Positions 19,201 to 27,403 of a stretch of 64,000 nucleotides of DNA are shown here, in pieces. Positions within the stretch are counted from its first letter, which is position 1. Every line of letters starts with the position of its first letter. Location of the stretch: the NCBI GenBank assembly GCA_036741775.1, contig DAINRQ010000015.1, forward strand, positions 28,156 to 92,155, given 5' to 3'. The translations under genes and the position numbers were made by a program. The stretch comes from JAJKIV01 sp036741775. Lineage in GTDB: Bacteria > Gemmatimonadota > Gemmatimonadetes > Gemmatimonadales > Gemmatimonadaceae. A model generated the notes under the pieces. The model did no database searches. It was not told the origin of the DNA and was given only the letters and a program-made list of their open reading frames with translations.

Positions 19201-19386
19201 CTTGAACCGATCGACGTTCACACCGCTCGCCAGCTCGGGGTGCAACACCTTGACGACGACGTCGCGGTCGAGCGCCGGGTCGCGGGCGAGGAAGACGCGG
19301 CTCATTCCGCCGCCTCCGAGCTCGCGCTGCAGAGAGTAGGAGGCGCCGAGCGCGGTCTGCAGCTGGTCGCGAAGCTCGCTCGTCAT
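16216..19386 (-). CDS. Transmembrane Ser/Thr protein kinase with TPR domain
   Basis: 1056 aa. The N-terminal kinase domain has ELGGGGMSRVFLARD (P-loop), HRDIKPDNVL (catalytic loop), TDFGVAKA and GTPTYMAPEQ. Three hydrophobic segments follow between residues ~300 and 430, where the kinase at 3523 has one. An extracytoplasmic part begins DHILVADFTAPASDSGLG, similar to the TolB-like part of the other kinase, and is followed by TPR repeats (for example ASALNALGLLMSSRGNYVRAE) to the end. It is monocistronic with no sigma factor beside it. The input signal and phosphorylation target are unknown. Confidence 0.93.
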   Translation of the reverse strand: MTSELRDQLQTALGASYSLQRELGGGGMSRVFLARDPALDRDVVVKVLHPELASGVNVDRFKREIQLAAQLQHPHIVPLLAAGELDGLPYLTMPYVAGRSLRERLVESPILPMDEALDILRDVARALGFAHGRGVIHRDIKPDNVLLAEGSATVTDFGVAKAVTAARAGSNATLTSVGMSIGTPTYMAPEQAAGDPSTDHRADIYAWGVMAYEMLAGRPPFTARAPHKLLAAHMSEAPEPITDHRPDCPAPLAELVMHCLAKNPEQRPQTANELVRKLAEAGTPSGGGHETLPAISLATRRTLAKALGLYAAAFVLVAALAQTAVMMIGLPDWVLPGTLVVMALGLPVVLFTAFVHHGSRVARTMARLTPGGSFTADSTMTRIAVKASPHVTWRRTALGGVVAVTVFAALVVAFMVMRALGIGPAGSLLAKGVISDRDHILVADFTAPASDSGLGSVVGEAVRMGLTESGAVKVVQPLQVAGALTRMQRPATSRLDRDLAREVAQREGAKAIVDGDVTPVGAGYIVTVRLRGTDPPDELASYRETAASATDLVPAIDRATRKLRGKIGESLKAVRATIPLERATTASLPALRKFTEGWRRNTMESNYPAAITALEEAIALDSNFALAYRQLALVYGNAGLRAGRRDSLRDRAFELRDRLPELERALVEATYYNGGAHADRAKSIAANERALAFDPTSASALNALGLLMSSRGNYVRAESLFKRGWELYPTNAIILANLLTTQATLGKSDEALASLDEYRRRFSQNPQATLNGAWAWSAAGHRDSARATCQRATQSDAPQVRANAYGCLGVLARTNGRLREGRQHLAQFRSINVARGAAEENAVAAILDTAYDDIWFRERPDEGVRRLDDVTPARAPSLTYVEYYAYAGRADKARAILARYDSMVGNDTARIRLNRHLRRRALGEIAIAEGKYDVAIRELHAADTLYDGGAIGCKTCIPARLARAYDLAGKSDEAITHFERYVTAKFIQRVRDTDPQFLAGTYKRLGELYEAKGDREKAASYFSRFVDLWKDADPELQPKVAEARARLARLTAGERR

Positions 19387-19446
19387 GGGCGGGCGGGGTA
19401 GTGGACCGCCTAATCTGTAGGGCGAAGTCCCGCTCGGATAGACGCG

Positions 19447-20610
19447 CTACGCCGGTTTGCTGGCCATGACCGTCCTGAACGCCGTCATGAACCGCGACAT
19501 CTCGTCTGCCGTACCGACCGACACGCGAAGGTGCTCGTTGAGCGGTGGGAAGGGGCGCCCCACCAGCACGCCCTGCTTGCGAAATTCGTCGCCGAGCGGC
19601 TCCACCGGCCGTTTGACGTGCACCATGAAGAAGTTCGCGTCCGACGGGATCGTCGCGTAACCTAACGAGCCCAGCTCCGCCATCGTCTTCGCCCGAAGCT
19701 CGAGCGTGACTTTCTTCACCCACGCCTGCGACGCCGTGTCGCGAAGCGCCGCCACGCCAGCGTACCGGGCAAGCGCACTGATACTCCCGGTGCTCCACGG
19801 CCGCATCCGCAGCAGGAGGTTCCGGGGGGCGAGTGCATAGCCGAGGCGGACCCCCGCAAGCCCCGAGATCTTCGAGAACGTCCGCGCCACGATGACTTGC
19901 CGTCCCTCGACGACGTACGGCACCGACGTCGCGTACCTCGGGTCGTCCACGAAGTGATGGTAAGCCTCGTCGATGAGTACCGGGACGTCTTCGGGAATGC
20001 CGTCGAGTAGTTGGCGCACCTCATCCTTCGTGACAAGACGGCCCGTCGGATTGTTCGGGTTGCACAGGTACACGAGTCCAACGTCGCGGTAGTGCTGGCG
20101 CGTCGCACGGATCAGCGCCGGAATGTCCTGGCGAAAATCGGGGAGGAGTGGAACGCGGACGACGTCCGTCGTGATCCTGGTCGCGCGGGAGTAGAGGATG
20201 TTGTACGACGGGTCCGCGCCCACGAGGAGCCGGCCGTCACGCAGGAAGGTCGTACAGCAGGCGTTGAGGATCTCGCCCGACCCGGCGGCGAACAGGATCT
20301 GCTCGGTCTTCACGCCGTGGTGCTTCGCGACCTCGTCGGCGAGCCCGGAGTCCGGGTACCCGTAGCGGTTCGCGTACTTCATCGCGCGGGTGATGGCCTT
20401 CACCACCGCGTCCGACGGGCCGTACGGGTTCTCGTTGTTCGCGAGCTTCGCGAGCGCGTCGTACTCGTCCTCGGGGCCGCCGGCGTGGCCCTCGCCCGAA
20501 AGCCGCAACCGGCGCGTCCAGACGTCTGCGGGTGCCAGGCCAGCGGCACCGAGCGAGGTCACCACACCACCGACGAACCCTCGGCGGGACATCTCACGAC
20601 GCGTGGCCAT
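19447..20610 (-). CDS. HisC-like class I/II aminotransferase with Tat signal
   Basis: 387 aa from the ATG at 20610; GGGGGA five bases upstream supports it over an ATG at 20622. The N-terminus REMSRRGFVGGVVTSLGAAG is a Tat signal. The fold-type I aminotransferase is shown by LANNENPYGPS, GSGEIL, CNPNNPTG, DEAYHHFVDDP and SKISGLAGVRLGY, with the PLP lysine in SKISG. The sequence is nearest to histidinol-phosphate aminotransferase, but export and the absence of his genes argue against histidine synthesis. The substrate is unknown. It diverges from the BlaI operon. Confidence 0.87.
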   Translation of the reverse strand: MATRREMSRRGFVGGVVTSLGAAGLAPADVWTRRLRLSGEGHAGGPEDEYDALAKLANNENPYGPSDAVVKAITRAMKYANRYGYPDSGLADEVAKHHGVKTEQILFAAGSGEILNACCTTFLRDGRLLVGADPSYNILYSRATRITTDVVRVPLLPDFRQDIPALIRATRQHYRDVGLVYLCNPNNPTGRLVTKDEVRQLLDGIPEDVPVLIDEAYHHFVDDPRYATSVPYVVEGRQVIVARTFSKISGLAGVRLGYALAPRNLLLRMRPWSTGSISALARYAGVAALRDTASQAWVKKVTLELRAKTMAELGSLGYATIPSDANFFMVHVKRPVEPLGDEFRKQGVLVGRPFPPLNEHLRVSVGTADEMSRFMTAFRTVMASKPA

Positions 20611-20769
20611 ACGTTCCCCCATGCGGGCGGCTGGTCTTCGATGAACGGCCCCGATCCACTGTATTCTCACGCCAGAAACACTTGGGTGCAACTCAGTGTG
20701 TCATGCGGACAGCCTCCCTCGGCACTTCACCTGGAGGTGGTCGCCGCCCCGAGCTGACAACCGCCGGGC

Positions 20770-20821
20770 TTGACGCGGCCGCGTACGTGTCGAATATTCG
20801 ACGCACCGTCGAAATTTCGAC
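20770..20821 (+). promoter_or_regulatory. Promoter and tandem operators of the BlaI operon
   Basis: Two perfect 14-bp palindromes, GTCGAATATTCGAC (20789-20802) and GTCGAAATTTCGAC (20808-20821), have centres 19 bp apart and sit just before the blaI-like ATG at 20831. Their consensus is GTCGAAWWTTCGAC. A TTGACG box at 20770-20775 and AATATT at 20793-20798 are separated by 17 bp, so the -10 element lies inside the first operator. This is the arrangement expected for repression by the downstream BlaI/MecI-type regulator on its own operon. Confidence 0.85.
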
Positions 20822-20830
20822 ACCATCAGA

Positions 20831-21226
20831 ATGCCCACGCCGCCACCCGCCCTCAGCCGCCGCGAACGCGAGATCATGGAAGTCCTGTGGCACCTCGGCT
20901 CCGCCACCGTCGCCGAGGTCCACGCGCGACTTCCAAACCCGCCGTCGCAGACCGCGGTCCGCTCCGCGCTCTGGCTGCTCGAGGAAAAGGGACACGTGCA
21001 CCACGAGCAGGTCGGGCCACGCAACGTGTACCGCCCGCGTGTCCCCGCCGAACGGCTGCGCAAAGACGCGGTCAAGAACCTCATCCGCACCTTCTTCGCC
21101 GGGTCGCCGACCAGTGCCGTGACCGCCATCCTCGGTGACCCGACTGCTCGTCTCGACGAAGACGAGATCCGCCGCATCGAGGAGATGCTCGAGCGCCACA
21201 AGCGGAGCCGCAATCGTGGCCAGTGA
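20831..21226 (+). CDS. BlaI/MecI/CopY-family transcriptional repressor
   Basis: 131 aa. A winged helix is visible in LSRREREIMEVLWHLGSATVAEVHARL and the following ALWLLEEKGHVHHE, with the family's C-terminal dimerisation helices (LIRTFFAGSPTSAVTAIL). Such repressors bind palindromic operators and are cleaved through the action of an M56 membrane peptidase. Here the peptidase gene follows at once and two palindromes precede the gene. No Shine-Dalgarno is seen, and the predicted transcript leader would be short. Confidence 0.93.
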   Translation: MPTPPPALSRREREIMEVLWHLGSATVAEVHARLPNPPSQTAVRSALWLLEEKGHVHHEQVGPRNVYRPRVPAERLRKDAVKNLIRTFFAGSPTSAVTAILGDPTARLDEDEIRRIEEMLERHKRSRNRGQ

Positions 21227-21230
21227 CGTG

Positions 21231-22256
21231 ATGGCGACGGCGGTCGCGGGACTCGGGAGCTGGCTCGTCCAGTCGTCCGTCGCCCTCACCCTGTCTGCCG
21301 CGGCAGCCGCACTCTGGTGCGCGTGCGTGCCTAACAGTCGCGCGAGCGTCCGGCACGCCGTGTGGTTCGCCGCACTCGTCACTGCCGTCGTCGCGTGTGC
21401 CATCGCCCACGTCCGGACTACCCTGCTCGGCACGGCGCTGGACGCACATGGCGCCGCGGCCACGCTCCCGGTCATCACCACGCCGCTCATCGGGGGATGG
21501 ATCCTCGGCGCCGTCGTGCTGCTCGGACGAATCGCTGGCCAGCACCTCGCAATCCGGCGCTGGGCAGACGGCCTCATTCCCGCGGGACGCGTACGGAGCG
21601 ACGAGCTTGATGTGCGAACCACTCAAGCCAGACGGTCGCGGACACTGCTCCTCTTGCGAGGAGAGCCGGGTGCGATGCCCGTATGCTGGGGGATCCTCCG
21701 GCCACGCATCATGCTACCGGCCGACGCCGTCGGTTGGCCCGACGAGATGCGAGACATCGTGCTGCGTCATGAGCTGGCGCACGTCCATCGTCGTGACGCG
21801 CTCTCGGACGTCGTCGTTCGCATCGCCGTAGCGTTGCTCTGGTTCCACCCCGCGGCATGGCTCGTCGCCGCGCGGATTCACGTCGAGCGTGAGCGAGCGT
21901 GCGACGAGCGCGTCGTCGGCTCCGGCGTAGACGTAGTTCGCTATGCCGAGCACCTGATCGTGCTCGCCCGGTCGCTGCGTCCCGCTCCGTATGCCGCCGC
22001 CGTCGCGCGTCAGGGCACGCTCGAGGAGCGTGTAGCCTCGCTTCTCGCGGCCGATGGGCATCAGCACGCCCTCGGCCACCGACTCGCCGTCGTCCTCGCG
22101 GTCGTTGCGGTCGTTGCGCCCGCGGTACTCCTCACGCCGGCGGTGCGCAGGCCGATCGTTGGTACCGACTCGCTCGCGGAGGCACCCGCATCGACGCAAC
22201 TCCCGGGAAGCCACCCCGGATCGTTCCGCGCGACGCTCGTCGGCGGTACTCGGTGA
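21231..22256 (+). CDS. M56-family (BlaR1-like) membrane metallopeptidase lacking a sensor domain
   Basis: 341 aa from ATG 21231; a GTG at 21216 that overlaps blaI is an alternative. Several membrane helices surround LRHELAHVHRRD (HExxH zinc site) and the RERACDERVV segment typical of M56. BlaR1 normally has a C-terminal extracellular penicillin-binding sensor of ~250 residues; here the protein ends about 100 residues after the catalytic segment, following one last hydrophobic stretch. The next gene overlaps this stop (GTGA) and encodes a serine hydrolase of the penicillin-binding superfamily, so sensing may have been moved to a separate protein (inference). Confidence 0.88.
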   Translation: MATAVAGLGSWLVQSSVALTLSAAAAALWCACVPNSRASVRHAVWFAALVTAVVACAIAHVRTTLLGTALDAHGAAATLPVITTPLIGGWILGAVVLLGRIAGQHLAIRRWADGLIPAGRVRSDELDVRTTQARRSRTLLLLRGEPGAMPVCWGILRPRIMLPADAVGWPDEMRDIVLRHELAHVHRRDALSDVVVRIAVALLWFHPAAWLVAARIHVERERACDERVVGSGVDVVRYAEHLIVLARSLRPAPYAAAVARQGTLEERVASLLAADGHQHALGHRLAVVLAVVAVVAPAVLLTPAVRRPIVGTDSLAEAPASTQLPGSHPGSFRATLVGGTR

Positions 22257-24130
22257 CCGGGCACGGCCGCTTCATCGCGGCGGTCGCGCTGTGTGCGGGT
22301 CCGGCGGCATCCGATGCGCAAGCGCCGGGAACATCGGCCGGTGGACTCGAGTCACGAGTTCGATTGGCTGTCGAGGCGACGATGTCCCGAAACGGCGTGG
22401 CCGGCGGGATCGTCGCGATCGTTCGGGACGACAGCGTCGTCCATCTCCAGGGATACGGCATGGCCGATCGCGAGTCGTCCGTCGCGGTCCACCCGCATCG
22501 AACGACGTTCGGCTTGTCGTCACTCTCTAAGGTATTCACAGCCATCGCGGTGCTTCGTCTCGCGGAACAGGGACGCGTGTCGCTCGACGATGCCGTCCAC
22601 GATCGGGTGCCACTGGCCGCGCTCGCGACCGAGCGCGGACGACGCGTTCGCATCGCACACCTGCTCACGCACTCGGGCGGGTTCGACGAACGCACGATCG
22701 GCATCTCCGAGCGAACTACCTCGAACATCGTTCCGCTCGGCGACTACCTCGCCGCCGAGATGCCGGCGGTGATTCGTGCGCCGGGAACGGTGGCCAGTTA
22801 TTCGAACCACGGGTTCGCACTCGCCGGCTTGCTGGTCGAGCGCGTCGCTGGTGAACCATTCGCCGAGCATGTACGACGCCACATCCTCGAACCGTTAGGC
22901 ATGCGAGCGAGTGGCTTCGGTCAGCCACTTCCCGCGGAGCTCGAGCGGGCGCGCGCCATTCCATACCGGGGCGGAGGCCTGCCGCCCGTGCCGCGGATCT
23001 ACTTCAACGACGCGCCCGCGAGTGCGCTGTACTCCACTGGCGGCGACATGGCGCGCTTCATGACCGCGTTTCTCGGTGACTCGTCCGGCTCACTCGGGAG
23101 CGTGCTCAGGTCGTCGGCACTCGTGCAGACGCGGCAGTTCTCCCATCACCCTGCGCTGAACGGCCTGACGTACGGGTTTCGGGAGCGCCGCGATCGCGGA
23201 GTGCGTGGGCTCCAGCAAGGTGGCGACTGGGACGACTACACGAGCGACCTGATTCTCGCGCCAGCGGAACGGCTTGGACTGTTCGTCGCACTGAGTGGCG
23301 ACGGGGCATCCGTCATCGCGGACTCGATCTGGAGTTTTCTGCTCGCGAAACACGTCGACGACACGGCGGAGGATGTCAGCGCAGCCGATACGACGGCGGC
23401 CGAAGCGTTTGGTCGGGATCCGCGCCGCGAAAACGTCGTTGGCGCGTACCGGCTCAACCGCTACTCGCGCCACACGCTCGCGAAGCTCGGAGTCCTCACG
23501 GGCGCCATTCGGGAGGTCTCGGTGACCACGCGCGATGGTCGTCTGGAGATGGCCGGACAGACATTGAGTCCTGCGGGTCCCGATCTCTACCACCGGAACG
23601 GCGGCAGCGATGTCGCGTTTCGGTTCGGGGCCGACGGGCGAGCTACTCACCTCTTCACCGATGGCGTTCCGTACGTCGCGTACGAGCGAATTCGGTGGTT
23701 CGAGAGCCGCGCGCTTCACCGGGCGCTGTTAGGCATCACGTTCGCGATTCTCCTCGGTACGCTCTGGCGCGCGGCGGTGCGCTGGCCGTTGAGTCCCGCA
23801 CGTGACGATCGATCCCTCGCGTGGTGGCGCCGCGGGATGACTGCCGCGGGCGCCGGTGCAACGTGGCTCGTCGTCGGCCTCGCGGCCACGATGCTCGTCG
23901 TCCCGCTCAACGACTTCCAGTACGGCACTCCGAGTCTGGTTCAGGTCGCGCTGGCGGGAGGGTTCCTGGCCGTTGCCGGCGCCATCACGGCGCTCGGGGT
24001 TGCCGTCGCAACGCTGGCGCGTGGTGGGTTACCAGCCCGCGTGCGGATCGGGCGGCTCGCGCTATCCCTGGTGGCCGTCCTGTTCGCGGTCCTCGTCTAT
24101 TACTGGAGGCTGGCGCCGCTGTTCGCCTGA
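22253..24130 (+). CDS. Membrane-anchored serine hydrolase (beta-lactamase fold) in the BlaI operon
   Basis: 625 aa from the GTG overlapping the M56 stop; an in-frame ORF further upstream lies in the peptidase gene. The signal peptide runs to about SDAQA. The catalytic domain has SLSK in LSSLSKVFTAIA (SxxK) and YSNHGF (YxN). After ~430 residues come four predicted membrane helices (ALLGITFAILLGTLW, GATWLVVGLAATMLVV, VALAGGFLAVAGAITALG, LALSLVAVLFAVLVYYW). It is either the effector, hydrolysing a peptide or ester outside the membrane, or the sensor that replaces the missing BlaR1 domain. Its 3' end overlaps the convergent globin gene by 31 bp. Confidence 0.88.
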   Translation: MTGHGRFIAAVALCAGPAASDAQAPGTSAGGLESRVRLAVEATMSRNGVAGGIVAIVRDDSVVHLQGYGMADRESSVAVHPHRTTFGLSSLSKVFTAIAVLRLAEQGRVSLDDAVHDRVPLAALATERGRRVRIAHLLTHSGGFDERTIGISERTTSNIVPLGDYLAAEMPAVIRAPGTVASYSNHGFALAGLLVERVAGEPFAEHVRRHILEPLGMRASGFGQPLPAELERARAIPYRGGGLPPVPRIYFNDAPASALYSTGGDMARFMTAFLGDSSGSLGSVLRSSALVQTRQFSHHPALNGLTYGFRERRDRGVRGLQQGGDWDDYTSDLILAPAERLGLFVALSGDGASVIADSIWSFLLAKHVDDTAEDVSAADTTAAEAFGRDPRRENVVGAYRLNRYSRHTLAKLGVLTGAIREVSVTTRDGRLEMAGQTLSPAGPDLYHRNGGSDVAFRFGADGRATHLFTDGVPYVAYERIRWFESRALHRALLGITFAILLGTLWRAAVRWPLSPARDDRSLAWWRRGMTAAGAGATWLVVGLAATMLVVPLNDFQYGTPSLVQVALAGGFLAVAGAITALGVAVATLARGGLPARVRIGRLALSLVAVLFAVLVYYWRLAPLFA

Positions 24131-24555
24131 TGTGCCCTCGTGACGACCGTCGACACGCGGCGCAGCACGGAGGCCATGGCGCGGTACGCTTCATTCCACG
24201 CCTCCTGCGCTTCGGGAGTAAACGCCGGACCCAACGCCTTCTCGATCGTCCAGAAGAGTGCCACGCCCGCAGCGTCGTAGTCGCTGTCGCGCACGCCGTA
24301 CGTCGCGTGACGCCGCCCGAGGGCGACGAGCTCCGTCACGAAGCGATCCGTGTCCCCGATCTCGTGGACCAGCCGACCGATCGTCTCCATCAGCCGATGG
24401 CGTTGCTCGTCCATGTTGGTCGCGGCGAACAATTCGCGAACAGCGGGGTCGAGCTCGTACAGCTTGTCGTAGAAGAAGCCGGCGTGGTGGACCGCGACAG
24501 GCTCGAATCGCTTCCACGTATCCTGAACGAGTTGTTCGTGCTCGGGTGAAATCAT
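24100..24555 (-). CDS. Single-domain globin
   Basis: 151 aa. The globin fold is indicated by LVQDTWKRFEPV (helix A), AGFFYDKLYELDPAVRELF (B-C), a proximal His83 in RRHATYGV (F8), and AGVALFWTIEKALGPAF plus EAWNEAYRAMASV (G-H). It resembles the haemoglobin domain of flavohaemoglobins, but no reductase domain is attached. Possible roles are NO or O2 handling. The stop TAA lies inside the 3' end of the convergent serine hydrolase gene. It diverges from the BTAD regulator. Confidence 0.9.
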   Translation of the reverse strand: MISPEHEQLVQDTWKRFEPVAVHHAGFFYDKLYELDPAVRELFAATNMDEQRHRLMETIGRLVHEIGDTDRFVTELVALGRRHATYGVRDSDYDAAGVALFWTIEKALGPAFTPEAQEAWNEAYRAMASVLRRVSTVVTRAHQANSGASLQ

Positions 24556-24579
24556 ACGCCACTGCGCTCGGCTCGGCCC

Positions 24580-24608
24580 TTGTTGACCGTCTCGGTTGTC
24601 CCTACAAT
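24580..24608 (+). promoter_or_regulatory. Candidate promoter of the purine operon
   Basis: TACAAT at 24603-24608 is a strong -10 box in the divergent space between the globin and the BTAD regulator. TTGTTG at 24580-24585 is 17 bp upstream; an alternative, TTGACC at 24583-24588, is only 14 bp away. The start would fall near 24615, giving a ~45-nt leader to the GTG at 24659. Confidence 0.45.
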
Positions 24609-24658
24609 CGTGCGACCGATCACCAAGAAGTCACCGCGAGCGGACCCGGAGCGCTATC

Positions 24659-27403
24659 GTGTTGCGCCTCCATACGTTGGGTCAGGTTTATCTGGAGCGT
24701 GAAGGTGCGCGCGTCGGCGGCACGGCCGTTCAGCCCCGACGACTCGCGCTCCTCGCGGTGTTGGCGGCGGCCGGTTCACGCGGCGTATCCCGCGACCGCC
24801 TGTTCGCTCTCCTCTGGACCGACACCGAGGAGGAGCGCGCGCGGAAGGGACTCAACCAGGCGCTCTACGCGATTCGACGCGAGATCGGTAGCGACGACGC
24901 CATTCTTGGCACGCGCGACCTCGTGCTCGCGCCGGAGTTTCTCTCCTCCGACATCGCCGATTTCCGCGCCGCCATCGCGGCGGGGGACCTCGACGGCGCT
25001 GCGTCGCTCTACAAGGGGCAATTCCTCGATGGGTTCCACCTGCCAGGGCTGGCGGAGTTCGAGCGCTGGATGGAGTCGGAGCGCACCGCGCTGGCTACCG
25101 ACCATACGACTGTCCTCGAGCGGTTGGCCCGCCGCGCCGAGGAGCGTCAGGACCCCGAGGCCGCGGTCGGGTGGTGGCGGCGCCTTGCCGGTCTCGACCC
25201 GTTGGATGGAAAGCGCACGCTGCGATTGATGGAGGCGCTGGTTCGCGCGGGTGATCGCGTCGGAGCACTCAAGCAGGCGCGGATCTACGAGGTGCTTCTG
25301 GCCGAGGAGCTGGAGCTGCCGCCGGATCGTGACGTTCTCGCGTTGGCGGAAAGGATCCGGCAGACCGAGGACGTGGCCGTCGACCAGCGAGTCGCGACGG
25401 CAGTTGGTATCGCAGAGAATCGACGCGCCGATCGTGATCCGGCGCCACCAGCGGCGACGATCGAGGAGAGGAGCACAGAACCCGTCCTGGGAATCCACGC
25501 TGTCGGAAGCTTCACGCCGGTTCGGTCGACGGCACCGCCTGTGGCCGTCGTTCGTCCGCCTGGAGCAGCGAGCGCGCCCGTGCTCGCCCCCGTCGTAGCC
25601 GCAAGACGTCGCCGGGTTGCGATCGGCGCGGCGGGCGCAGTGACGATCACGGCAGCAGTGGTCGGCGCGGTGCTGCTGAGCAATGGGGATGAACGCGTGC
25701 CGGAGCTTGGCGCTTCGCGGAAAATCACGTTCGACGCAGGGCTCGAGGTCGATCCTGCACTCGCTCCCGATGGTCGGCTGCTCGCGTACGCGGCCGGTCC
25801 CGAGGGGTCGATGCGCATCTACGTTCGGCGCGTGGATGGCGGCCGTGCGGTCCGCGTCTCGGGCGACTTCGCCGGCGATCACCGGCGGCCACGGTGGTCG
25901 CCGGACGGGTCTCACCTCGTGTACCAGGCCGGCGGGGCAGTGTGGATGGTACCGGCGCTCGGCGGCCCTTCTCGGCCGGTGATCGCGGCACCCGCCGGAA
26001 ATGCCCGCGCCTTCTACCCGGAGTGGTCGCCGGACGGCGGGGCGCTCGCGTGGGTCCAGGGGGACACCATCTTCTCGCGCCGACTCTCGGGAGGCCCGGT
26101 GAGTACGCTCGGTATGCTGCCGAGCGCACACTCGCTCGCCTGGTCGCCGGATGGACGCTGGATCGCGGCCGTGGCGGGCAATGCCGCGTTCGTCTACGGC
26201 GCTGGCGCCGCGACGATGCAGGTGGGGTTCACGAACGTCGGAAATCTCGCGCCGAGCAGCGTGTGGGTCATTCCGGCGACTGCTGGTGCCGCGGTTCAGG
26301 TGGCGGGGGGCGACCACCTGAACACGAGCCCCGAGTGGGTGGGGCGCGATCGGCTCGTGTTCGTGTCGGATCGCGACGGTGCGCGCGACCTCTTCCTGGT
26401 GACGTTAGGCGAGTCGGGTGAGCCCACGAGGAACCCGGTGCGGCTGACGACCGGGTTGGGCGCGCATACCGTGTCGGCACAGCGGGACGGACGCGCGGTC
26501 GCGTACTCCGTGTTCACGCAGAGCTCGAACGTGTGGGCGTTGCCGTTTCCGGGTGGCGGGCCGATTGGCACCAGCGGCGCGGTGCCCATCACGCGCGGTA
26601 CGCAGACGGTCGAAGGGCTCGATGTCTCGCCGGACGGAAAGTGGCTCGCGTTCGACGCCGACGGTGGTGGGAGCCAGGACATATATCGCCTGCCGCTCGA
26701 TGGAGGTGACGTCGAGCGTGTTGTCGATGGTCCGAGCGGAGACCATCGACCCACCTGGTCTCCCGACGGGCGTACACTGCTGTTCTACAGCTTCGTGGAC
26801 GGAGTACGGCGTGGGTTTATTGTCCCCGCCAGCGGGGGCCCGCCGCGGCCGCTCCATCCGAGCGGGAACGACGAGCAGCACACACCGGTCCTCTCGCCGG
26901 ACATGCGACGCATCCTGTTCCACCGGTGGATGGGTGGAGTGGATCAGCTGTTCGAGCTCACCCGCACCGGCGATTCCACGTGGAGCGAGGCGCGACAGGT
27001 CACGAAGCGTGGAGGTTTCGGCGGGCGCTGGTCGCGCGACGGGACGCGCCTCGCCTACATCGCGTCGAGACAGGTGCGCCTGATGGGATCAGGCCCCGAT
27101 GCGGAGGCCACGTCGCGTGTGCTCTACGACGCGTCCGACACGTCGGCGGCGCAACCGAACCCGGTCGCCATTCAATGGGCGCCGGATGGTCGCACGCTCT
27201 ACATGAAGGCGTTCGACGCTCACGGTGAGGCGGGGATCTGGGCGCTCGACCCGACTGGCGGCGCCCCGAGACTGCTCGTGCGCTTCGATGAACCACTTCG
27301 CCCCACTCGACGTCCCGAGTTCGCCACCGATGGGAAGCGGTTCTACTTCACTCTCTCTCAGAGCGAGAGCGACGTCTGGGTCATGACGGTGCGAGGGTGG
27401 TAG
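24659..27403 (+). CDS. SARP/BTAD-type regulator fused to a membrane-anchored PD40 beta-propeller
   Basis: 914 aa from the GTG at 24659, which has GGAG seven bases upstream; the TTG at 24596 is an in-frame alternative. The N-terminus (MLRLHTLGQVYLERE, then RLALLAVLAAAGSRGVSRDRL) is an OmpR-like DNA-binding domain, followed by the BTAD helical domain (LARRAEERQDPEAAVGWW) to about residue 245. A membrane helix lies near 320-345 (VAIGAAGAVTITAAVVGAVLL). The rest is a TolB/PD40 propeller with repeated WSPDG and SPDGRLLAY-type blades. It would link an extracytoplasmic sensor to cytoplasmic DNA binding. The stop overlaps the allantoinase start, so it may control that operon. Confidence 0.87.
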   Translation: MLRLHTLGQVYLEREGARVGGTAVQPRRLALLAVLAAAGSRGVSRDRLFALLWTDTEEERARKGLNQALYAIRREIGSDDAILGTRDLVLAPEFLSSDIADFRAAIAAGDLDGAASLYKGQFLDGFHLPGLAEFERWMESERTALATDHTTVLERLARRAEERQDPEAAVGWWRRLAGLDPLDGKRTLRLMEALVRAGDRVGALKQARIYEVLLAEELELPPDRDVLALAERIRQTEDVAVDQRVATAVGIAENRRADRDPAPPAATIEERSTEPVLGIHAVGSFTPVRSTAPPVAVVRPPGAASAPVLAPVVAARRRRVAIGAAGAVTITAAVVGAVLLSNGDERVPELGASRKITFDAGLEVDPALAPDGRLLAYAAGPEGSMRIYVRRVDGGRAVRVSGDFAGDHRRPRWSPDGSHLVYQAGGAVWMVPALGGPSRPVIAAPAGNARAFYPEWSPDGGALAWVQGDTIFSRRLSGGPVSTLGMLPSAHSLAWSPDGRWIAAVAGNAAFVYGAGAATMQVGFTNVGNLAPSSVWVIPATAGAAVQVAGGDHLNTSPEWVGRDRLVFVSDRDGARDLFLVTLGESGEPTRNPVRLTTGLGAHTVSAQRDGRAVAYSVFTQSSNVWALPFPGGGPIGTSGAVPITRGTQTVEGLDVSPDGKWLAFDADGGGSQDIYRLPLDGGDVERVVDGPSGDHRPTWSPDGRTLLFYSFVDGVRRGFIVPASGGPPRPLHPSGNDEQHTPVLSPDMRRILFHRWMGGVDQLFELTRTGDSTWSEARQVTKRGGFGGRWSRDGTRLAYIASRQVRLMGSGPDAEATSRVLYDASDTSAAQPNPVAIQWAPDGRTLYMKAFDAHGEAGIWALDPTGGAPRLLVRFDEPLRPTRRPEFATDGKRFYFTLSQSESDVWVMTVRGW

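Noticed and set aside
18217..19401. Plus-strand ORF of 394 codons opposite the second kinase
   Set aside because: Mirror of the kinase domain codons; Arg/Glu/His-rich with no fold signature.
14886..24130. Reading the MBL enzyme and the two serine hydrolases as antibiotic resistance genes
   Set aside because: Only fold-level motifs are present; both folds are dominated by esterases and peptidases, and no specific beta-lactamase subclass signature is complete.
24776..26317. Minus-strand ORF of 513 codons antisense to the BTAD/propeller gene
   Set aside because: Arg/His-rich composition, no motif and no plausible start; the plus-strand frame has full domain structure.
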